Below, in pieces: positions 59,813-64,000 of a stretch of DNA of 64,000 nucleotides; within the stretch, counting starts at the first letter, position 1, and each line of letters opens with the position of its first letter. A program made the position numbers and the translations under genes. The stretch is taken from contig JALSGP010000042.1 in assembly GCA_026982705.1 (NCBI GenBank), positions 58,693-122,692 on the forward strand, given 5' to 3'. Under the pieces are notes generated by a model, which saw only the letters and a list, made by a program, of their open reading frames with translations, had not been told where the DNA came from and did not search any database. This stretch comes from Alphaproteobacteria bacterium (GTDB lineage: Bacteria; Pseudomonadota; Alphaproteobacteria; Geminicoccales; Geminicoccaceae).

Positions 59813-61542
59813 GCCCCGTCTCCCGCCGCCCGGCGCGCCCGCAGCAGCGCCACGAAGGCCTCCTCCAGCGTCTCCACCGCCGGCTCCCGCGCCCGCACCC
59901 GCGCCACGATGGCCGCGGGCGGCCCCAGCTCCAGGATGCGGCCGGCGTCCATGATGGCGATGCGGTCGCAGTACTCGGCCTCGTCGAGGAAATGGGTGGT
60001 GACCACCACCGTCACCCCCCGCTCGGCCCGAGCGAGGATATAGCGCCAGAAGGCGCGGCGGGTGAGCGGATCGACGCCGGAGGTGGGCTCGTCCAGGAAC
60101 AGGATCTCGGGCCGGTGGATCACCGCCGCCGCCATGGACAGCCGGCGCTCGAAGCCCAGCGGCAGCCGCCCCGCCCGGCTTCCGGCCACCGCCTCCAGCC
60201 CGAAGGCGGCGAGGAGTTCGGCGATGCGCCGGCGGCGGCGCAGCGGGCCGAGGCCGTAGGCGGCGGCGAAGAAGCGCAGGTTCTGACGGACCGTGAGCTC
60301 GCCGTAGAGGGCGAACCGCTGGGCCATGTAGCCGATGCGCGCGCGCACCTCGGCGCGGGCGCGGGAAAGATCGAAGCCCAGCACCCGCGCCTCGCCGGCG
60401 GTGGGCGCCAGCAGTCCGCAGAGCATGCGGAAGGTGGTGGACTTGCCGGCGCCGTTGGGACCCAGGAGACCGAAGATCTCGCCCCGCCGCACGGTGAAGG
60501 AGATGCCGTCCACCGCCCGGAAGTCGCCGAAGGTCCGCACCAGATCGCGCACCTCCACCACCGGCTCCACCGTCGGCGGAACGGGGTCCTCCGCCCCGTC
60601 CTCCTCGGCGAAGCGCTCGGCCCGGGCGCCGACCGCGTGCAGCCGGGCCACCACCGCGTCCTCCAGCCCCGGCGGCACCGTCGTCACCCCGACGACCCCC
60701 GCGGTCTCCGCGAGGGTGCCGGCCGTCCCCGCCGGGTCCAGCACCACCCGCAGGGCACCGCCGCGGACGTTCACGTCCACCACCCCCTCGCGCCCGGCGA
60801 GCTCGCGGGCCAATCCCCGCAGTCGCCCCGGCGCCGCCTCCACCCGCACCACCCGACCGTCGAGGGCGGTGGCCAGTTCGCCCGGCGGCGCATCCGCCAG
60901 CACCCGCCCCTCGTGCAGCAGCAGCACGCGGGGAAAGCGCGCGGCCTCGTCGAGATAGGCGGTACTCCACAGTACCGCCGTCTCCGGCCCCGCCAGCTCG
61001 TCCAGCAGCGCCAGCAGCTCGCGGCGGGAGAGGGGATCGACGCCGACGGTGGGCTCGTCCAGGAGCAGGAGCGGCGGCACCCGCAGCAGCGCCGCGCCGA
61101 GGGCGAGCTTCTGCTTCATGCCGCCCGACAGATGGCCGGCAAGGCGTGTCCGGAAGGGGCCGAGACCGGTGGCGTCGAGGACGCGCCCGATGCGGGCCCG
61201 CCGCAACTCGCCCCGGAGTCCCAGCAGGTCGGCGCGGATCTCCAGATTCTCCCCCACCGAGAGTTCCTCGAAGAGGCCGAAGCGCTGGGGCATGTAGCCG
61301 ACCGCCGCCTGCACCGCGGACGCCTCGCGCACCGCGTCGTATCCCGCCACCCGGATCTCGCCCGCATCCGGCCGCAGCAGGGCCGCCAGCAGGCGGAACA
61401 GGGTGGTCTTGCCGGCCCCGTCCGGTCCCACCACCGCCAGCCGCTCGCCGGCCGCCACCGTGAGATCGAGGCGATCGAGGGCCGGCGGCCCGTCCTGGGC
61501 GAAACGCTTCCACACCCCCCGCAGCCGCACCACCGGGCTCAT
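59809..61542 (-). CDS. Fused double ATP-binding subunit of ABC efflux system (YbhF-like)
   Basis: The protein has 577 residues and two ATPase domains in tandem. The first half: Walker A GPDGAGKTTLF, signature LSGGMKQKLALG, Walker B LLLLDEPTVGVD, but the H-loop reads WSTAYLDEA (no His). The second half (from about residue 330): Walker A GPNGAGKSTTF, degenerate signature LPLGFERRLSMA, Walker B LFLDEPTSGVD, and H-loop VTTHFLDEAE. The two losses fall in the same composite site, so one nucleotide site is predicted to be canonical and the other degenerate. ATGA-coupled to the membrane fusion protein gene. Confidence 0.94.
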   Translation of the reverse strand: MSPVVRLRGVWKRFAQDGPPALDRLDLTVAAGERLAVVGPDGAGKTTLFRLLAALLRPDAGEIRVAGYDAVREASAVQAAVGYMPQRFGLFEELSVGENLEIRADLLGLRGELRRARIGRVLDATGLGPFRTRLAGHLSGGMKQKLALGAALLRVPPLLLLDEPTVGVDPLSRRELLALLDELAGPETAVLWSTAYLDEAARFPRVLLLHEGRVLADAPPGELATALDGRVVRVEAAPGRLRGLARELAGREGVVDVNVRGGALRVVLDPAGTAGTLAETAGVVGVTTVPPGLEDAVVARLHAVGARAERFAEEDGAEDPVPPTVEPVVEVRDLVRTFGDFRAVDGISFTVRRGEIFGLLGPNGAGKSTTFRMLCGLLAPTAGEARVLGFDLSRARAEVRARIGYMAQRFALYGELTVRQNLRFFAAAYGLGPLRRRRRIAELLAAFGLEAVAGSRAGRLPLGFERRLSMAAAVIHRPEILFLDEPTSGVDPLTRRAFWRYILARAERGVTVVVTTHFLDEAEYCDRIAIMDAGRILELGPPAAIVARVRAREPAVETLEEAFVALLRARRAAGDGA

Positions 61543-62555
61543 CGGGCCGCCGCGTCCGCGAGCGGAATCTCCACCGTCACCGGCATGCCCTGGCGCAGGC
61601 CGCGGTCGGGATTGCGGGCGTAGACGCGGACCTGGTAGACGAGGCTGGTCCGCAGCGCCTCCGTCTGGACGGTGCGGGGGGTGAATTCGGCCACCGGCGA
61701 GATGTACCCCACCCAGCCCGCGTAGACGTTGCCGGAATCGGTGAGGATCCGTGCCGCCATGCCCTCGTGGATGCGGCCGAGATCCGGCTCCTCCACGTAG
61801 ACCCGCGCGAAGACGGTGTCGTCGAGGGCGATGGTGTAGACGGGGGTGTGGGGCAGCACCACGTCGCCGGGCTCGTGCAGCCGCGCCGTCACCACGCCGC
61901 GGGCATGGGCCACCAGCCGGGTGTCGGTGAGCTGCTTGGTGGCGATCGCCAGCTCCGCCTCGAGCCGGGCCACCTCGGCGCGGGCGGCGGCGACGTCCTC
62001 CCGCCGCGGTCCCTCGATCAGCAGCGCCAGGGTCTGCTCCTGGGCGCGGATCTGCGCCCGCAACGAGGCGAGACGGGCCTCGGCGGCATCGAGCTGGGCC
62101 TTGGGGGCGAAGCGGTCGGCGGCGAGGGTGCGCAACCGCCCGACGGTGAGTTCGGCGTCCCGGGCGAGGGCCTGCAGGCGCTCCAGCTCGGCCCGCGCGC
62201 GGGCGATCTCCTGGGGTCGGCTGCCGGCCTCGAGCCTGGCGAGTCGCGCCCGCGCCGCCTCGAGGGCCGCCCGTGCCGCCCGTTCGCGGGCCCGGAAGAC
62301 GGCATCCTCCAGCGTCGCCAGCAGCCGCCCCGGCGTCACCGCGTCGCCCTCTTCCAGTTCCATGGCGGCGATGCGACCGGCCAGGTTGAAGCCGGGCCGG
62401 ACCTCGCGGAGATCGATGTTGCCGTAGAGCCGGAGCACCGCCGGCCCTTCCTGCCGGGCGACGCCGAAAAGCGGCCAGGGTGGCGGTCCCCACAGCGCCA
62501 CGAGCCCGGCCGCCACCGCGAGCAGCGCCAGCGGGAACCAGAGGACTCGCCGCAT
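61539..62555 (-). CDS. Membrane fusion protein of ABC efflux system (YbhG/HlyD-like)
   Basis: The protein has 338 residues. An N-terminal signal anchor (about residues 5-25) is followed by a lipoyl half (NLAGRIAAMELEEGDAVTPG), a long coiled coil (about residues 85-205, with ARAELERLQALARDAELTVG), then the second half with TRLVAHARGVVTARLHEPGD and GMPVTVEIPL. It links the inner-membrane permeases to an outer-membrane channel. First gene of the efflux operon, divergent from hemN. Confidence 0.94.
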   Translation of the reverse strand: MRRVLWFPLALLAVAAGLVALWGPPPWPLFGVARQEGPAVLRLYGNIDLREVRPGFNLAGRIAAMELEEGDAVTPGRLLATLEDAVFRARERAARAALEAARARLARLEAGSRPQEIARARAELERLQALARDAELTVGRLRTLAADRFAPKAQLDAAEARLASLRAQIRAQEQTLALLIEGPRREDVAAARAEVARLEAELAIATKQLTDTRLVAHARGVVTARLHEPGDVVLPHTPVYTIALDDTVFARVYVEEPDLGRIHEGMAARILTDSGNVYAGWVGYISPVAEFTPRTVQTEALRTSLVYQVRVYARNPDRGLRQGMPVTVEIPLADAAAR

Positions 62556-62702
62556 GACCGTCCCATGCCTCCGCGGAGGGGCACCCGCGCGGTGATAGCC
62601 CGGTGCGGTCGCGACGAACAGGCCCGGGCTCCGTCGTCGCATCGCTTGACGCCCGCCCCGCGCCGCCCGAGATCAGGCGCGGTCGCCGGCGGGAGCGGAG
62701 CG

Positions 62703-64000
62703 GTGCGCGCGGATCTGATCCGCTATTTCGAACACGCGCGGGTGCCGCGGTACACGAGCTACCCCACCGCGGTCCACTTCGGTGCCCTCGACGACGACAC
62801 CTTCGCCGACTGGCTCGCCCGGCTCACGCCCGGCACGCCCCTCTCCCTCTACGTCCACATCCCCTGGTGCCGGCGGCTGTGCTGGTACTGCGGCTGCCAC
62901 ACCTGGATCAGCGCCCGCCAGGACCGGATCGACGCCTATGTGGACCTGCTGCTGCGCGAGATCGACCTGGTGGCGGCGCGACTGCCGGAGGGCCTGTCGG
63001 TGGTGCACCTCCACTTCGGCGGCGGCACGCCCTCCACCGCGGGGCCGGCGGGCCTCGCCCGCATCCTCGCGCGCCTGCGCCGTCACTTCACCTTCCGCCC
63101 CGACGCCGAGCTCGCCATCGAGCTGGATCCGCGGGAGGTGGACGGGACGCTGGCGGCGGCGCTGGTGGAGCTCGGCTTCACGCGGGTGAGCCTCGGCGTG
63201 CAGACGCTCGATCCGGCGGTGCAGGAGGCGGTGGGCCGCATCCAGCCGGCGGCGGAGGTCTTCGCCGTGGTGGAACGGCTGCGGCGGGCCGGCATCCCTC
63301 ACATCGCCGCCGATCTCATGTACGGACTGCCGCGGCAGACGCCCGCCAGTGCCGCCGACTCGGCGGCCCGCCTCGCCGACCTCGGCCTTCCCCGCTTCGC
63401 GGTCTTCGGCTACGCCCACTTGCCCCAACTCAAGCGCCACCAGCGGCTGGTGACGCGTCATCCGCTGCCGGACGCCGCCGCCCGCGTCGCCCAGTTCGAG
63501 GCCATCAATGGGACCCTCGCCGGGCGTGGCTACGTGGCCATCGGCCTCGACCACTTCGCCCGTCCGGAGGACGCGATGGCGCGGGCGCGGGCGGAGGGCC
63601 GGCTGCGTCGCAACTTCCAGGGCTATACGGTGGATCCGGCCGAGGTGCTCCTCGGTTTCGGCGCCTCGGCCATCTCCGACCTGCCGCAGGGCTACGCCCA
63701 GAACGCGCCGGATCTGCGACTCTGGCGCCGGCGGGTGCAGGAGGGGCGGCTGCCCACCGCCCGCGGTCGTCCCGTCTCCCGCATCGACCGGGCGATCCGC
63801 GAGGTGATCGAACGCATCATGTGCGACCTCGCCGTCGATCTCGACCGTATCGCCGCCCGCCACGGCCTGCCGCCCGCCCTGCTGGAGCCGGACCCGCAGC
63901 GCTTCGCCGAGGCCGAGGCCCTCGGCCTCGTCACCCGCGAGGGCGCGCGCATCCGCGTCCCCGAGGACATGCGCCCGCTGCTCCGGGTGGTGGCCTCCTG
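62703..64000 (+). CDS. hemN: Oxygen-independent coproporphyrinogen III oxidase, C-terminus outside window
   Basis: The first 432 codons are present. The radical-SAM cluster motif is PWCRRLCWYCGCHTW (CxxxCxxC), preceded by LSLYVHIPW, with LHFGGGTPST and LGVQTLDPAVQEAVGR following. The last readable part is the HemN C-terminal domain. It oxidises coproporphyrinogen without oxygen. GGGAGCGGAG precedes the GTG start. Only a few tens of residues at most should be missing. Together with hemF it indicates haem synthesis under both oxic and anoxic conditions. Confidence 0.95.
   Translation, partial: MRADLIRYFEHARVPRYTSYPTAVHFGALDDDTFADWLARLTPGTPLSLYVHIPWCRRLCWYCGCHTWISARQDRIDAYVDLLLREIDLVAARLPEGLSVVHLHFGGGTPSTAGPAGLARILARLRRHFTFRPDAELAIELDPREVDGTLAAALVELGFTRVSLGVQTLDPAVQEAVGRIQPAAEVFAVVERLRRAGIPHIAADLMYGLPRQTPASAADSAARLADLGLPRFAVFGYAHLPQLKRHQRLVTRHPLPDAAARVAQFEAINGTLAGRGYVAIGLDHFARPEDAMARARAEGRLRRNFQGYTVDPAEVLLGFGASAISDLPQGYAQNAPDLRLWRRRVQEGRLPTARGRPVSRIDRAIREVIERIMCDLAVDLDRIAARHGLPPALLEPDPQRFAEAEALGLVTREGARIRVPEDMRPLLRVVAS

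Overview
The window comes from a very GC-rich (about 70 %) Gram-negative chromosome, most likely a motile, respiring alphaproteobacterium of Rhodospirillales type. The signs are a three-gene cytochrome bc1 operon (petABC), an RpoH-type sigma-32 gene, short flagellins behind RpoN (sigma-54) promoters, conserved housekeeping neighbours (engB-argB, divergent miaA/serB, rsfS-rlmH) and abundant GTGA/ATGA start-stop overlaps. Gene density is high. I see no tRNA, rRNA, CRISPR array, transposase or phage gene.

Layout. (1) 1-7436, minus strand: a surface-glycan-type operon with a GT4 glycosyltransferase, a CopD-like membrane protein, two paralogous phosphodiesterase/alkaline-phosphatase-fold proteins around a Gfo/Idh/MocA oxidoreductase, and an asparagine synthetase cut by the window edge. 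(2) 7437-13110, plus: two flagellins with a 788-bp identical block, each behind an RpoN promoter and a pair of palindromes, then flaG, fliD and fliS. (3) 13111-20000: dnaK (candidate sigma-32 promoter), dnaJ, engB, argB, miaA (minus) and serB. (4) 20157-25689: sulfate activation (cysD, cysNC), a tungstate-type ABC transporter (tupBCA) and cutA. (5) 25620-29908, minus: trmL, hemF, proA, nadD, rsfS and rlmH. (6) 30040-33026, plus: petA, petB, petC and bolA. (7) 33151-36129, minus: a methyltransferase and mtnA, plus rpoH. (8) 36222-39052, minus: a large RTX/cadherin-like secreted protein gene broken by two frameshifts and one stop codon, with an AT-rich patch.

(9) 39358-56801 is the main accessory block, built around myo-inositol. 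A minus-strand operon encodes an IolC kinase fused to a DUF2090 aldolase-like domain, IolB, IolD, IolE, a second Gfo/Idh oxidoreductase, IolG and a small membrane protein. An RpiR-family regulator lies upstream, divergent from a CUT2 (ribose/inositol-type) ABC transporter. On the other side a CUT1 ABC transporter with an endonuclease/exonuclease/phosphatase-fold hydrolase converges on the operon. Four TGGAAW-N4-WTTCCA palindromes, in pairs about 30 bp apart, sit at the two iol control regions. A 13/14-bp match to the same core sits upstream of tupBCA. (10) 56846-64000: a YdcF-family protein, a YbhGFSR-type ABC efflux system with fused ATPases and, divergently, hemN running off the window.

Most noteworthy: the shared operator design linking the inositol genes to the tup operon; the paired flagellin enhancer palindromes with constant 32-bp spacing; the natural Ala at the G143/G158 QoI-resistance position of cytochrome b; the broken RTX gene; and the complementary degeneracy of the two ATPase halves in the YbhF homologue. 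All family assignments come from reading motifs; no database search was possible.
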